From positions 49,921-113,920 of the forward strand of contig SKCR01031864.1 in NCBI GenBank assembly GCA_019454045.1: a DNA stretch of 64,000 bases, read 5' to 3'. The DNA is from Zanthoxylum bungeanum (lineage: Eukaryota > Streptophyta > Magnoliopsida > Sapindales > Rutaceae). Positions 11,005 through 23,197 of this stretch are shown piece by piece. How positions within the stretch are numbered: position 1 is the first letter of the stretch; each line of letters starts with the position of its first letter. The translations under genes were made by a program, and so were the position numbers. The notes below the pieces were generated by a model that was not told the DNA's origin, searched no databases, and saw only the letters and a list, made by a program, of their open reading frames with translations.

Positions 11005-13154
11005 TGTTGGATAATATGACCCATAGCGTCACTATTTGCACAGATCATTGTGTTGTTGTAGCAAATTAACTATGTAATAAGGAAATTGCACTCTCATCAT
11101 TTGTGATTAGATCACCATAGATATATAAATGAAGAGAGGTCCCTATGATTATTCTTCCTGGATTGAGATGATATGAGACAGTATCAGTCCACAAAGGATT
11201 AATCATTAAATATCCCTAGCCGTAGTATTATCGAGACTGGACATCGATAATGCGGAATAGGCTAGTATTGCACTTGTGTGCGTTGTGAGGGCACAACGAC
11301 ATAGTTCTCATATATATAAGTATTGGATACTTATGCAAGTGCGATAGGAGGTCGTGTTTCACCGATGGTACGGGAAACAGCTTCGCTCTGGATAGACCCC
11401 TCGGAATCCCATTGGTATTATGACTATGTGTCTATGGGAGGCCGAAATCAGGTAGATGTGTATGGTCTTAACCTGAGACTTACATCCCTAATACTTACGA
11501 TAATCGATAGACTTTGGTCTTGGTGGTAGGGGACTTTAAACGGGTTCTGTGTACACCACTTCTGGGTTTATCAGAGAGTCATAGTGTATTGGGTGTGATG
11601 TCAAGACGGAAGTGTCACTTCAGTCATATTGGAGTTGATGTCACGCAGGATACGGTACTAGTGCTCTTGAGTGTTGCACAACCAATCGGGATATTGTGAC
11701 CAGGTCATGATATCCGATTATAGAGACTATGTTACCAGACATCCGACATGTGCTTCGGACGGGGCAGACACTTATCCAGCCCCAGCCCTAGCACGTGACT
11801 ATCCGATACTGGGCCAATATACACAATACTACGGTATATACGCTTGATACAGATCTATATATTCCTGTAAGAATTTTCTGGAGAATTGGGTAGGCATGGC
11901 GCTTTGCTAGAAGCCAACCTTGTCTTGTAAATCGATATAAACGTAGTATGAGGTACTTTACGTGTTCGGACAGTCCGACGATCGTATTTACGTATTTACT
12001 GCCAACATATCCGGGATCTCATGGGTCGGTTCCTGAAGATTCACCGATGACTATGACTCGCACTTTGATTAATCTGGGATTAATTCGAAAAGATAGATAG
12101 AATTAATCTGGGATTAATTCGATGAGAGAGAAAATATTAATCTGGGATTAATTACGGAGATATTTTATCTCGGATAAAATATCGTTAAAGAGAGAGAACG
12201 ATTAATTTGGAATTAATCGGTAAAATTAATATATTCGATATATTAATCGAAATTGGATTTTGACGCGGAATTAAAATTAGATTTTAATTCGGGCGAACGA
12301 ATTAATTTAGAATTAATTCGTTAGCGACGTGAATAATGATTTCGCTGGGCGTAATCATTTAATTACGACGCGACGGAAAATTCGTTAATTTGGAATTAGC
12401 GAACCCGAGAGTGATTGCGAGCGCATTCGCATTTCGAATTCGAGCGCGGCACGCGAGTCACATCAAGCGTCAAATCGTTAGTCGCGTCAATTGTCAAATC
12501 AATTGTCACTTTGAGTGATGTGACTTGACAACATGTCACTTTATTAAAGTGATGTGATGTGACTAAAGTAAAAGTTGAAATGATGAAAGCCTTTTGCTGC
12601 TTTTTTGACTTTTTATACTTGGTAAATGAAAGGCTTTTGTATTTGATTTTATTTTGGAAATAAAATTAAATATAAGTAAAAACCATTTGCCTTTTCTCTC
12701 TTATTCTTTCACGGTTTCACGTGAACTTCCTCTCCCTCTCTTTTTCTCTTCTTCTCCCTCACGGTTTTGGAACCGATTCTTGTTCTTCAAAATTCTGGGT
12801 TCCACCGAATTTTTGAGAAGCAAATCTAAGAAGATGATAAGTGCTAGCACACTCTAGGAGGCATACATAGGTGATAGGGAAGTGATTCTTTGAGCTTGGA
12901 AAGCTTGAAGCTTGAGCTTCAATGGAGTCCATGCATGGCCGAAAATGGTGGAGTCCAAACCAGTCCAAACCGAGCAGCCCACTGTCAAGGAAAGCTACTA
13001 CTGCCGAGCTCAATGGAGGATAAAAACGCAGCTTGTGTTCTTCCTAGCATCAAACCCATCAATGTGAGTATATTCCGCACCTCCTTTGATGTGTTCATAT
13101 ACGGTTTTTTGTGCATGATTTGTTGATCTTGGGATTTGATTTAAAACTCCAACA
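11005..13154 (+). repeat. Element B 3' LTR
   Basis: This is the near-identical partner of 2725-4865. Differences are few and mostly short indels, for example an extra ACT near 12996 and an extra TATT near 11992. It is followed by the GTTTA target duplication at 13155-13159. Open frames at 11323-11699 and 12654-13126 are LTR shadows. Confidence 0.92.
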
Positions 13155-13199
13155 GTTTATGCTTAATAGATCCTTGGCTAGTTCTTAGAGAACCCAACA
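13155..13199 (+). repeat. Element A 5' LTR, part 2
   Basis: This is the last ~40 bp of A's 5' LTR after the inserted B, ending AGAGAACCCAACA. It matches 21195-21238 at the end of the 3' LTR. The first five bases are B's target duplication. Confidence 0.9.
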
Positions 13200-13211
13200 T
13201 GGTATCAGAGC
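13200..13211 (+). other. Element A primer binding site
   Basis: TGGTATCAGAGC lies immediately after the LTR end and is complementary to the 3' end of plant initiator tRNA-Met. Confidence 0.92.
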
Positions 13212-15410
13212 CTATTTAAGCATGAAATGAACTTAGGGTTTTAATAATCTTGATTTTGGGGATTTTGTGATTTGAGCATGATATCTTCAAATTGATGGTT
13301 TGGATAAGGTTGGATGATGTTAAATTAGATTTATGCATCCTAATATTTGAGAAAATAAATTGGATTAATTTTCCCTATATTTGCTTACATTGGCCGAGAG
13401 TTAGAAGCCCTTTATGTCATGGTGATTTTCATTTTTTAAGGCCATTGGATGTGTTTAAATGCTTGGATATATTGATTTGTGATTTAATTGGATTGAAATC
13501 AAATTGATATAAAAATCCCATCATTGCCGTGAATTGTAGAGCATGTAATGAGGTTGGTTTTGCTTCAATAATGTTGGACATGTATTGAATATGATAAAAC
13601 ATGATTAATTATGTAAATTGATATTTTGGAAAAGTTAATTTGAATAATTAATTATGGCTATACACTTTAATTAAATAAATTGTGATATTTGGAATATTAT
13701 AATTTAATTAATTAGGCTTAATTTGGAATTGGGCTAAAATTGTTATATTTGGGCCTTATGGGCTTGGTTGGGCCAAGTTGGTTTATAACAATTGGATTGG
13801 AACCAAATTGGGACTAAAACCATATCATTAAGTCCAAATATAATAAATGGGCCTTTAAATAATTAATTGGGCCTAATGGGCCAAAATTAATTTTATGGCA
13901 AAGGGTGATTCCTTATTGGGCTTTGGTTGCCAAAGTCAATGCCTTATGTAATTAATTGAAAGCCCATTGGACTTTAATTAATTGACATTGGATGTTAATT
14001 GGGCTTTGAGACCCATTAAGATTAGATTTAGAATATAAATCATAAAGGCACATTAAAAGTGTAATTATTTAATTTGGAATTAAATAAAGAATTAGTATTG
14101 AATACAAATTAAATTGGATTTAAAATTGTAGTTCAATATAATTAGAGAATACGCACTTTGAGTACTTATTCTCAAACGAGTTGGACTTGCTCAAATTAAA
14201 TTGTTGTTTGAACATTAGATGATCATTTAATTCAAAGGTTAATTAATTGGATTAGATTGATTGAATAACATGCTTTGTGTGAATACATGGATGTATTGTA
14301 TGAATAATGTATATCAGATGGAAATTAGATGGGTGAGGACAATTTTGGAAATTTTTGTAATAAATTTAGAATTTATTAAATTGGACCTGCGTGTCTAGCA
14401 TTTATCTCTCGACTCTTTGTAATTCTCTTCTCACCATTCCCCTCAAGGTTAATGAGGTTTCTTTATTGTATTATGTAATTGGGTAGAAGTTAGAATAGTG
14501 CTAGCCGGGGAGAGGTAAGTGAGTGATTTTTCTAGGAATATTTGTGAGATATCCATCCATATATCATTATTATTTTATTTATCGGACCTTATTATGCTTT
14601 TAGAATGCATTCTTAAGGGTGTATGATGAGACCTAATCAAAGATAATAAATTGGTTGCCAATTTACGCGAAAACCCTCAATAAAATATTAAGCGTTTTCC
14701 TTCCATTGAATGGTTATTTCTCAAGATCCAAGATTGGCATTGGTTTGTTGGCCAAAGTCAAGATCAATGTCCTTCACGGATGTGTTTGAACCATGAAAGC
14801 TTTGTTCCATATCACATGTCTTGGGCAAGTTTTGATTTGTTGGCCGATGTCAAGGTCACTTCTTGTTCATCGACATGGATTACGAAGTTTTCCAAAGTCA
14901 ATGGGTCCCGCATAACTGGAATCATTAAGCTTGTTGAGCCAAAGTCAAGGCTTAGTTGATTCGGAGGAAAATGTTAGGAAAATATATTGGATATATTGGC
15001 ATATATATTGTATATATGTTTCGGACTTGGAGGTCCATCTACCGGATCTAGGAATTGGATGAGATCCAATTGATCTTAGAGATCTACCTAGGTAAATATC
15101 ATACAGCTTGTTGGCCAAAGTCAAGGTTGTGTATTATTAAGGGGATCCTAGCCCACTAGGAAACTAGGTTTCCCAGTACTCAATATAGGGTTAGAGGCTC
15201 ACCGAAAAATAGTGGGAGGCTAGTATTGAATTTGCAATTTCATTCAAATACTTGCCATACGCACTTTCAAATTATTTCATTTATGTATTTATTATTAGTT
15301 GGACTAATATTTTATTATTTTTCTTGTAACAGTTGGACTGTACCCAAAATCGTTAATTGAATAGTTAGACTATTGCAATTAAGTTGACTGGAAAGATCGG
15401 GGTTAGAGAC
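13212..15410 (+). other. Element A non-coding leader
   Basis: The leader is about 2.2 kb, AT-rich, and without a gene. It has the same landmarks as B's leader. Four TTGGCCAAAGTCAAGG-like motifs lie at 14748, 14840, 14935 and 15111, with spacing close to that in B. Inverted repeats TTAGT/ACTAA (about 15296), ACAGT/ACTGT (about 15330) and AATAGT/ACTATT around TAG (about 15360) sit just before gag. The last has an outer TTAATTG/CAATTAA pair. The 13292-13507 open frame has no recognisable content. Confidence 0.75.
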
Positions 15411-16070
15411 ATTATCTTGGGCAAAAATGTCTTCAATGGTACGAACTTTCCTGACTGGGATATGAACCTCATGATTGTCCTGGGGGCTTAGAGGATGCTC
15501 TATACGATAGAGAGACCTCTCTGGCCTAAGCCTGGAAATGAGCAGTCGCTTGAGCTTGAGCTTTGGAAGACTCATAGCGATGAAAACTCAACTGTTCAAT
15601 CCGTCATGCTCGCTGCGATGACCCCTCAATTTCGTCGCCAAAACAAGGGATTGGATCCCTATACTATGATGGAAAAATTGAAGGACCTTCATCGATCTAA
15701 CCTTAGATCGCAAAGATATGAATTGCAGAAGAAGCTCTTTCGCTCTGGAATGTCAGAGGGTACATATGTCGAGCACCATATGTCGCAGATGATTACTAAC
15801 ATTGAACAGCTGGGTCAGCTAGGCATAATCTTTGAGGCTGAGACTTCTATAGATTTTATCTTGCAGTCTCTTCCTGACAACTGGAGCGGGTTCATCATGA
15901 ACTACAATATGATGAACCAAGTCCATACTATTGTAGAGCTGATGGCAATGCTGCGTGAAGCAGAAAAAAGACCTATTGAAGGGCAAAAATCGAGAGGCGC
16001 ACTTCGCTTAACATCTCAGTCTCCCAAGGCTTGGCCAAAGGCTACTGGAGGTGTAAAGAAAAAAAGAAGA
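15411..16070 (+). pseudogene. Element A gag (capsid region), broken
   Basis: This is the copia gag capsid-like region that would form the particle packaging the genomic RNA. From 15411 the frame reads a short LGKNVFNGTNFPDWD stretch typical of copia gag N-termini. It meets TAG at 15489-15491, then stays open from 15495 to 16193. Recognisable blocks are AAMTPQFRRQNKGLDPYTMM, MSEGTYVEHHMSQMI, LPDNWSGFIMNY and SPKAWPK. No in-frame ATG lies upstream of the TAG, so the original start is lost. The zinc knuckle that should follow is in another frame, reached through an A-rich run near 16055-16075. Confidence 0.85.
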
Positions 16071-17083
16071 AGGGCAAGGCCAAATCGTCAAAGTCTTCTG
16101 GGAAGGCAAATAAAAAATCCCAAGATGTATGCCTGCAGTGTGGCAAACAGGGTCACTGGAAGCGTGACTGCCGTGAGTACAAGGCGCACATGAAGGAAAT
16201 AAAAATGGGCAAGGCACCAGCTTCAGGTATGTTTGTTATAGAAATAAACATGTCTACTTCTAGTTTTAAAAATTGGATTTTTGATTCTGGTTGTGGTACT
16301 CATATATATACTGATGTGCAGGATCTGCAGATTAGCAGGAGACTGGCCTCAAAGGAGATTGATCTACGAGTTGGAAACGGGACCAGGGTTGCTATTTTGG
16401 CTGTAGGGACTTATATTTTGGAACTGCCCTCGGGGCATGTACTAAACTTATCAAACTATTATTATGTACCTAGTTTGATTAGGAATATTATATATGTATC
16501 TTTATTAGCCCAATGTGGGTATACTTTTATTTTTAGAAACACTGGGTGTTTTATGTATAAAAATGATATGGAGATATGCACTGCTGATGTGAATAATGGT
16601 CTTTATATTTTGAATATAAATCAATCTCAAACATATAATGTAACAAACAAAATGCTTAAACTAAGTAACAAAGATGAAACTTATATGTGTCATTGTCGTC
16701 TGGGACACATTAACAAGACTCGCATATCCAAACTTTCGAAGAGTGGGTACTTGGACGGATTTGATCCAAATTCATATGACGTCTGCGAATCTTGTTTATT
16801 AGGCAAAATGCCTAAAATACCTTTTAACGGTAAAGGTGCACATGCCACCGAACTGTTAGCCCTCGTTCATAGTGACGTATGTGGGCCCATGTCTAGCCAG
16901 GCTAGAGATGGATATGAATACTTTGTAACCTTTACGGATGATGCATCGCGTTATGGTTATGTGTATCTTATGAGACACAAGTCGGAAACCTTTGAGAAAT
17001 TCAAAGAGTTTCGACACGAAGTAGAAAAACAGACCGGTAAAAGTATTAAAACATTACGGTCGGACCATGTGGAGAATACTTAA
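16031..17083 (+). pseudogene. Element A zinc knuckle, protease, GAG-pre-integrase and integrase start
   Basis: This is an open frame of 350 residues. In order it shows a basic linker, a CCHC zinc knuckle (CLQCGKQGHWKRDC, about residues 34-47), an aspartic protease site (IFDSGCGTHI, about 83-92), and a GAG-pre-integrase domain with the HHCC-type finger (HCRLGHI...CESC, about 220-255). The integrase core begins with its first catalytic aspartate in LVHSDVCGP and ends at TLRSD with the second. The zinc knuckle binds RNA, the protease matures the polyprotein, and the integrase inserts cDNA. The listed ATG is incidental; the true protein would run on from gag. A frameshift at about 17070 ends the frame just after the second aspartate. 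Confidence 0.88.
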
Positions 17084-17718
17084 GCAATGAGTTTCTTGAT
17101 TACTTGAAAGAGTATGGTATTCTTTCACAGTGGACTCCTCCCGGAACACCGCAATTAAACGGTGTGTCCGAACGGAGAAACCAAACTTTGTAAGACATGG
17201 TAAGGTCAATAATGAGTCGCACTGAGCTACCTATTTCCTTATGGGGATATGCATTGAACAGTGCAATACTTATTTTCAATAAGGTTCGTCAAGTCTGTTC
17301 AACAGACTCCGTATGAAATATGGACAGGAAAGAAACGGGTTTCTCATTCCTGAAGATTTGGGGTTGTTGGGAATATATTAAATGTTTGGATGGTACCAAA
17401 CTTAAACCTAAATCGGATAAGTGTCTATTTGTAGGTTATCCTAGGGAAACCCAAGGATATTACTTCTACAACCCACAAGAGAACAAAGTATTTGTTGCTC
17501 TACATGTGGTTTTCCTAGAGAAGGAATTCCTAAATGCAGTGGTAAATGGGAGGAAAGTAGAACTCGATGAAAATCAGAGTGATACTGTTTCTGGCACCGA
17601 TTCCTTAACGGAACATGACAGTTCACCAGGGATGAGACTGTACTATAATCTTAGAATACACAAGAACCGCGTAGGTCGGAGAGAGTCAAAAAACAACCTA
17701 AGAGGTATGGGTTTTTGA
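17084..17718 (+). pseudogene. Element A integrase, C-terminal half (broken)
   Basis: Homology continues after the frameshift. The block around NGVSERRN, holding the third catalytic residue (glutamate), is followed by TAA near 17191. Further breaks occur near 17310. The stretch 17320-17718 then stays open, with FLKIWGC, KSDKCLFVGYP and GYYFYNPQENKVF blocks typical of the copia integrase C-terminus and the linker to reverse transcriptase. Confidence 0.82.
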
Positions 17719-18806
17719 TCTCACCTCATTTGGATATTAATCTTATTGAGGAAGACGAACCAGCTACGTATGAGGAAGCAATACAAGGTATCGACTCCGG
17801 TTTATGGCAAGATGCCATGAAATCTAAAATGGATTCCATGTACACCAACTTAGTTTGAACACTGGTTGATGCACCAAAAGGCGTAAAGCCTATTGGTTGC
17901 AAATGGGTTTTCAAGAAGAAGATCGACATGGATGGCAACATACAAATGTAAAAAGCTAGGCTTATAGTGAAAGGGTATCGTCAACGACATGGTGTCGATT
18001 ACGACTAAACTTTTTCACCAATTGCCATGATTAAATCCATTCGGATAATGCTTGCTATTGCTGCATATTTCGATTACGAGATATGGCAGATGGATGCCAA
18101 AACCGCTTTCCTTAAAAGAAATCTTTTCGAGGATGTTTATAAGCAACAGCCTGACGGTTTTGTCCTACCAAAACATGCAGACAAGGTTTGCAAGTTAAAT
18201 CGATCCATTTATGGATTGAAGCAAACATCGCGTTCTTGGAAACAACGTTTTGATGAGATCATAAAAGAATATGATTTCATTCAAAACGAGGATGATCCTT
18301 GTGTATATAAGAAGGTTAGTGGGAGCACACTAACATTCATTGTCCTTTACATTGATGATGTACTACTTATTGGCAATGATATTCCCATGCTACAATCGGT
18401 GAAAGCTTGGCTTTCATTAAAATTCTCCATGAAAGATCTGGGAGAAGCAGCCTTTATTATGGGAATAAAGATCTACCGGGATAGATCTAGAAAGCTGCTT
18501 GGACTCTCCCAGAGCACGTACATTGACAAAGTGTTGAAGAGATTCAACATGGATCAGTCTAAGAGTGGACTATTGCCAGTGTCACATGGCGTCACTCTAT
18601 CTAAGGACATGTGTCCTAAAACTCAAGATGAGAGAGACAACATGAGTCAGATCCCGTTCGCTTCGGCATTCGGATCGATCATGTATGCCATGATAAATAC
18701 GCGACCTGATGTCTCATATGCTTTGAGCATGTGTAGTCGCTATCAGGCTGATCCAGGTGATGGTCACTGGGTTGCGGTTAAGAACATCCTTAAGTATCTT
18801 AGATGA
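17719..18806 (+). pseudogene. Element A reverse transcriptase (partly intact)
   Basis: The N-terminal part (17780-18020) carries in-frame stops but is readable as DNA. From 18027 to 18806 the frame is open for 259 residues. Blocks include EIWQMDAKTAFL (first catalytic aspartate), NRSIYGLKQTSRSW, and the catalytic box LYIDDVLLIGND near 18345-18380. MKDLGEAAFIMGIKIYRD and TRPDVSYALSMCSRYQ follow. It would copy genomic RNA to DNA in the particle. This is the best conserved part of the element. The stop after KYLR at 18804-18806 separates it from RNase H. Confidence 0.88.
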
Positions 18807-19335
18807 ACTAGCGATGCGTTCTTAATCTATGGAGATGGAGAACTTGAGGTAACTGGGTTTACCGATGCAAGTTTCCAAACCGATAAAGATGACTGCAAGT
18901 CACAATTTGGTACATATTTTGTTTGAACAACAGGGCAGTGATTTGGAAATCTTCCAAGTAATAGGTTGTTGCCGATTTAACAAAAGAAGCATAGTATATT
19001 GCTGCAGCTGAAGCAGTAAAAGAGGCAGTTTGGATCCGTAAACTCCTAATTGGATTAGGAGTAGTTTCGTTAGCAGCTGAGTCTGTTCCATTGTATTGTG
19101 ACAATAACGGGCTATAGCACAGGCTAAGAAACCGCGGTCTCATCAACAATCCAAGTATGTTCTTCGACATTTCCATCTGATTCGTGAGATCATACATCGT
19201 GGCGATGTGAAGATCGATAAGGTCGCATTAGAGGACAACATTAGAGATCCGCTGACGAAAGCTATTCCTCAGCAAAAGTTTGAGTGACATGTACATGGTT
19301 CGGGTGTTAGATACTTGATTGACTGGTTATAGGAC
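18807..19335 (+). pseudogene. Element A RNase H (broken)
   Basis: Copia RNase H homology is readable piecewise: a GDGELEVTGFTDASFQ block near 18835-18880, then an ADPLTKA-type region near 19245-19270. Several stops and frameshifts lie between them. The open frame at 18859-19197 on the other strand is a shadow. Confidence 0.75.
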
Positions 19336-19346
19336 AAGTGGGAGAT
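19336..19346 (+). other. Element A polypurine tract
   Basis: AAGTGGGAGAT lies immediately before the TGTTGG start of the 3' LTR and would prime plus-strand DNA synthesis. Confidence 0.8.
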
Positions 19347-21238
19347 TGTTGGACAATTATGACCCATAGCGTCACTATTTGTAAAATACATTGTGGTTTT
19401 TGTACAAATTAACTATGTGACAATGGAAATTGCTATTTTATCATTTTGTAATTAGATTACTAAATATATATAAATGATAAAAGTCCTTATGATTAGTTCT
19501 GGATTATATGATATGAGACAATATCAATCCACAAAGGTTTAATCATTAAATATCCATAGTCGTAGTATTATTGAGATTGTACATCGATAATGCGAAATAG
19601 ACTAGTATTGCACTTGTGCGTGTTATGGAAGCGTAACAACATAGTTCTCATATATTTAAGTATTGGATACTTATGCAAGTGTGATCGGAGGTTGTGTTTG
19701 CCAATGGTACGGAACTTCGCTCTGGATAGACCCCTCAGAATCTCATTGGTAGTATGACTATGTGTCTATGGGAATCCGATTCAGGGTAGGTGTATTTGGT
19801 CTTAACCTGAGACTTGCATCGCTAATACTTGCGACAATCAATACGCTTTGGTTTTGGTCGTCCGGGACTTTAACAGATTCTGTGTGCGCCTCTTCTGGGT
19901 TTATTGAGAATCGTAGTGTATTGGGTGTGATGTCAAGAAGGAAGTATCACTTCAGTCATATGGAGATGATGATCAAGCAGGGATTTAGAACTGGTTCTCT
20001 ATTATGTTGCAACTATCGAGATAATATGACAAGGTCATGATTATCCGATTATAGAGACTAGTTGCTTGTGATCCGATATATGCTTCGTACGGGGCAGACA
20101 TTATTCCAGCCCCAAGACTTGCATGTGACATTTGATACTGGATCGCAATACGCAATACTACGTATACTACGCCTGTAATAGATTATATATTCCTTAAAGA
20201 ATATTTCTAGAGAATTAGGAAGGCACGACACTTTGCTAGAAGCCAATCATGTCTTGTAAATTGGTAAGAACGTGGTACCAGGTACGCACGTGTTCGGATA
20301 GTCTGATGACCGGATTTACTGCCAACATATCCATGGATCTCATGGGTCACTTCCCATAGATTCAATGATGACGTATGGCTCAAACAGAATTAATCTGGGA
20401 TTAATTACGACGAGAATTTATCTGGGATAAAATTCGATAAAAAGAGAGAGAACTATTAATTTGGAATTAATCGATTAAATAATATATTCGATATATTAAA
20501 TGAAATTATATTTCATAACGGAATTAGAATTTGATTTTAATTTTGGTGAACGAATTAATTTAGAATTAATTCACGAGCGACGTTCTTAATAATTTTACAA
20601 GGCATTATTATTTAATTAAATTGGATTTAATTACGTCGCGACGGAAAGTTCATTTAATCGGATTAAGCGAACCCGAGCCCAAAGTGTGTTGAGCAAGCCA
20701 CTTGAATTTTGAATTAAAGTGGGTCCCACCAACTTGCATCACTTGTCCATCAAGTGTCAAAGTTGATTGATGGGAGTAGTTGGAGGCATTAAATGTATTT
20801 TTCCCTCCAAAACATTGCTTAGCCTTTGGGTAAATGATATACCAAAATTTGGTTTTGACTTTTCATAAGTGGTAATTGATTTTAGAAATCAAAAATATCA
20901 AAAAGACAAATAACTCTCTCCTATCCTCCTTTTGCCGTGAACCACCAAGAACAAATGAATGAATTTTGTTGCAACTTTTCTTCCTTAGGTATCACTTAAG
21001 GAATCATACAAAGGTGATAGGGAAACCTTTCCCATTAAGTTTGGAATCAAACATCAAGCTTGGAGCTCAACATACAAATTCAAAGAGGTGCTTGGAGCAA
21101 CTTCAAAGGAGACAAAGTTTTATTCTCAACACATCCAACAAACTGATCAAAGTGAGTATAATTTCTGCTATATTCCTTTGAGTATTCACACATGTTTATG
21201 CTTAATAAATCTTTGGCTAGTTCTTAGAGAACCCAACA
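19347..21238 (+). repeat. Element A 3' LTR
   Basis: This 1892-bp LTR matches the 5' LTR (1893 bp without B and one copy of its target duplication). It is followed by the AAAGG duplication at 21239-21243. The inverted-repeat comb lies at about 20393-20640. Open frames at 19762-20040, 20058-20246 and 20966-21285 are LTR shadows. Confidence 0.92.
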
Positions 21239-22060
21239 AAAGGTACATTTGCTGCCTTGTAGTTGGTAAAACTGTACCTTTCTAACATCTTATCTATGTA
21301 CGTCAATTGGGACAACCCAATAAACTTCTTAACTCTATCCCGGTAGATCCTTATACCTAGTATATAGGAAGCTTCACCCATATCTTTATGGAGAAGTTCT
21401 TGCAAAGGTAGGCTTTCACCCTTTGCATCAATCTTATATCATTTCCTATGATAATGATGTCATCTACATACAAAACTAGGAAACCTATCATGCTCCCACT
21501 CACTTTCTTATAGACATATGGTTCTTCCTCGTTCTTGATGAATCTAGATAATCTAATTATCTATTCAAAACGACGATTCCAGCTTCAAGATGCCTGTTTA
21601 AGTCCATAAATAGACTTTTGGAACTTACAAACCAAGTTTGAAGTCTCACTATATATGAAACCCTCTAGTTGTTCCATATAGATATCCTCCTCAAGGAATC
21701 CATTTAGGAAAGCGGTTTTCACATCCATCTGCCATATCTCATAGTCGTGATATGCAGCAATGGCTATGAGAATCCTAATAGATTTTAGCATAGCTACTGT
21801 TTTTCCTCATAGTCAATTCCAGGATGTTGAGTGTAACCTTTGGCTACCAGTCGGGCCTTAAAGGTTTCCACCTTTCCATCGGGCCCACCCTTCCTTTTGT
21901 AAACCCATTTACAACCTATAGGTTTAACTCACTCAGGAATTTCAACTAAGTCCCAGACTTTATTGGCATGCATTGAATCCATTTTGAAGTTCATGGCTTC
22001 CTGCCATTTTCCCGAATCGATGTCCAATATCGCTTCTTTATACGTAGTCAGATATGTTTC
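21239..22060 (-). pseudogene. Element C reverse transcriptase (broken)
   Basis: Read leftwards, the copia reverse transcriptase shows EIWQMDVKTAFLNG and KSIYGLKQAS (open frame 21585-21791). It then has a YVDDIIIIGND catalytic box near 21450-21480, and MGEASYILGIRIYRD (21217-21405). Stops lie near 21790 and in the N-terminal part. It is cut at 21239 by A and resumes at 871, where the codons continue with the expected downstream blocks after one copy of AAAGG is discounted. Confidence 0.88.
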
Positions 22061-23197
22061 CTCCAGGAGGAGAACATCAAAGCTCACATCAGATTGTTAA
22101 AAACAGTCTTTTAGGAGGCTTTGATATTCTATTCGACATACGTGGAACCTGTGTTGTAGATCCTTCAGCTATTTGGATCTCTAGTTCCATCTCAGGTTCC
22201 TTAATGTTGGGATCAAACTCATCAAGTTTAATCTCTCTACAACTCCCACTTTCTCTCAAAAATTACTTTTCAAGAAAAGTTGCAAAGCGAACAACAAATA
22301 CATTTTGTTGGTCGGAATCGTAGAATTGATATCCCATGGAATTATCAGGATATCTAACGAACCTACATTTATACCCTCTAGGTGCTAGTTTATCCCGCTA
22401 CGCAATTCTAACATATGTAGGACAACCCCAAATCTTTAAATGCCCAAGACTTGGATTTTTACCGAACCATATCTGATAGGGGGTTGTAGAAATAGCTTTT
22501 GATGGAACCATATTAAGTATATGGATAGTAGTTAGCAAAGCATAACCCCAAAGGTAATAAGGAACATCTGTATAGCTCATCATTGTTCGCACCATATCCA
22601 ATAAAATATTATTTCTACGCTCAGACACTCTATTGTGTTGAAGTGTTCCTGGTTGGCTATATTCGGCAAGAATTCCATTCTCCCTTAAATAATTTATGAA
22701 TTCTTCACTCATGTATTCACCACATCGATCTGTCCGAACCCATTTGATGAATTTACTGGTTTATTTTTCTACTTCGTTTCGAAATATTTTGAACTTGCTA
22801 AATGTTTCCGACTTATGTTTCATCAAATAGACATATCCAAATCTAGACTTGTCATCCGTGAAAGTTACGAAATAAGTTGAACCATTATGACCGATATTAT
22901 TTAATGGACCACACACGTCATTGTGTATTAGTTCTAATAAATCTCCAGCACGGTGTCCAACATCTATAAATGAGGCATTTGTCATCTTTCCTTGGATACA
23001 CGACTCACAAATCGGATAAAGATCTAAGGTAATATATTTTCAATCAAACCATCATTTACCAATTTGGATAGATTGTCTAACACCTATGTGGCCCAATCTC
23101 ATATGCCATAATTCAGTAGTATTTAATTCAGATTTATTATTTGTATTTTCCTCCAAATTAAAAACATCTATATATGTTTCCAAAACATAGTGACCAT
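22061..23197 (-). pseudogene. Element C integrase and GAG-pre-integrase (broken)
   Basis: The order on the minus strand is a GAG-pre-integrase fragment (ELWHMRLGHIGV, about 23075-23110), then the integrase core (LIHNDVCGP with the first aspartate, about 22905). The second aspartate is in RTDRCGEY (about 22725) and the glutamate in RVSERRN (about 22615). Next come LWGYALLTTIHILNMVPSKA and HLKIWGCPTYV. Frames 22761-22985 and 22398-22712 are separated by one stop. The linker to reverse transcriptase (22061-22400) is more decayed. Element D interrupts the domain at 23197. Confidence 0.87.

Larger units (their letters stand above)
2725..13154 (+). mobile_element. Element B: non-autonomous family T retrotransposon nested in A's 5' LTR
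   Basis: The LTRs are 2725-4865 (2141 bp) and 11005-13154 (2150 bp), opening TGTTGGATAATATGACCC and ending AACA. They look nearly identical apart from scattered single-base changes and small indels. The target duplication GTTTA (2720-2724, 13155-13159) is perfect. The primer site and polypurine tract are kept. The interior of about 6.1 kb matches the length of A's interior but holds no coding frame; only degraded gag-pol homology is visible. Young LTRs around a dead interior mean it was probably copied in trans by proteins of an A-like element. Confidence 0.93.
872..21238 (+). mobile_element. Element A: Ty1/copia LTR retrotransposon with best-preserved coding region
   Basis: This is a complete element bounded by TG...CA LTRs and a perfect 5-bp target duplication AAAGG (867-871 and 21239-21243). 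The 5' LTR is 872-2724 plus 13155-13199, split by element B. The interior is 13200-19346 and the 3' LTR is 19347-21238. The primer site and polypurine tract are intact. Domain order is gag, zinc knuckle, protease, integrase, reverse transcriptase, RNase H, which is the copia order. Its two LTRs differ by roughly one base in twenty over the first 185 bp I compared, more than those of B, D or E. That agrees with B having landed in it later. Stops and frameshifts mean this copy is not autonomous now, but it is the closest thing here to an autonomous partner for family T. Confidence 0.93.
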
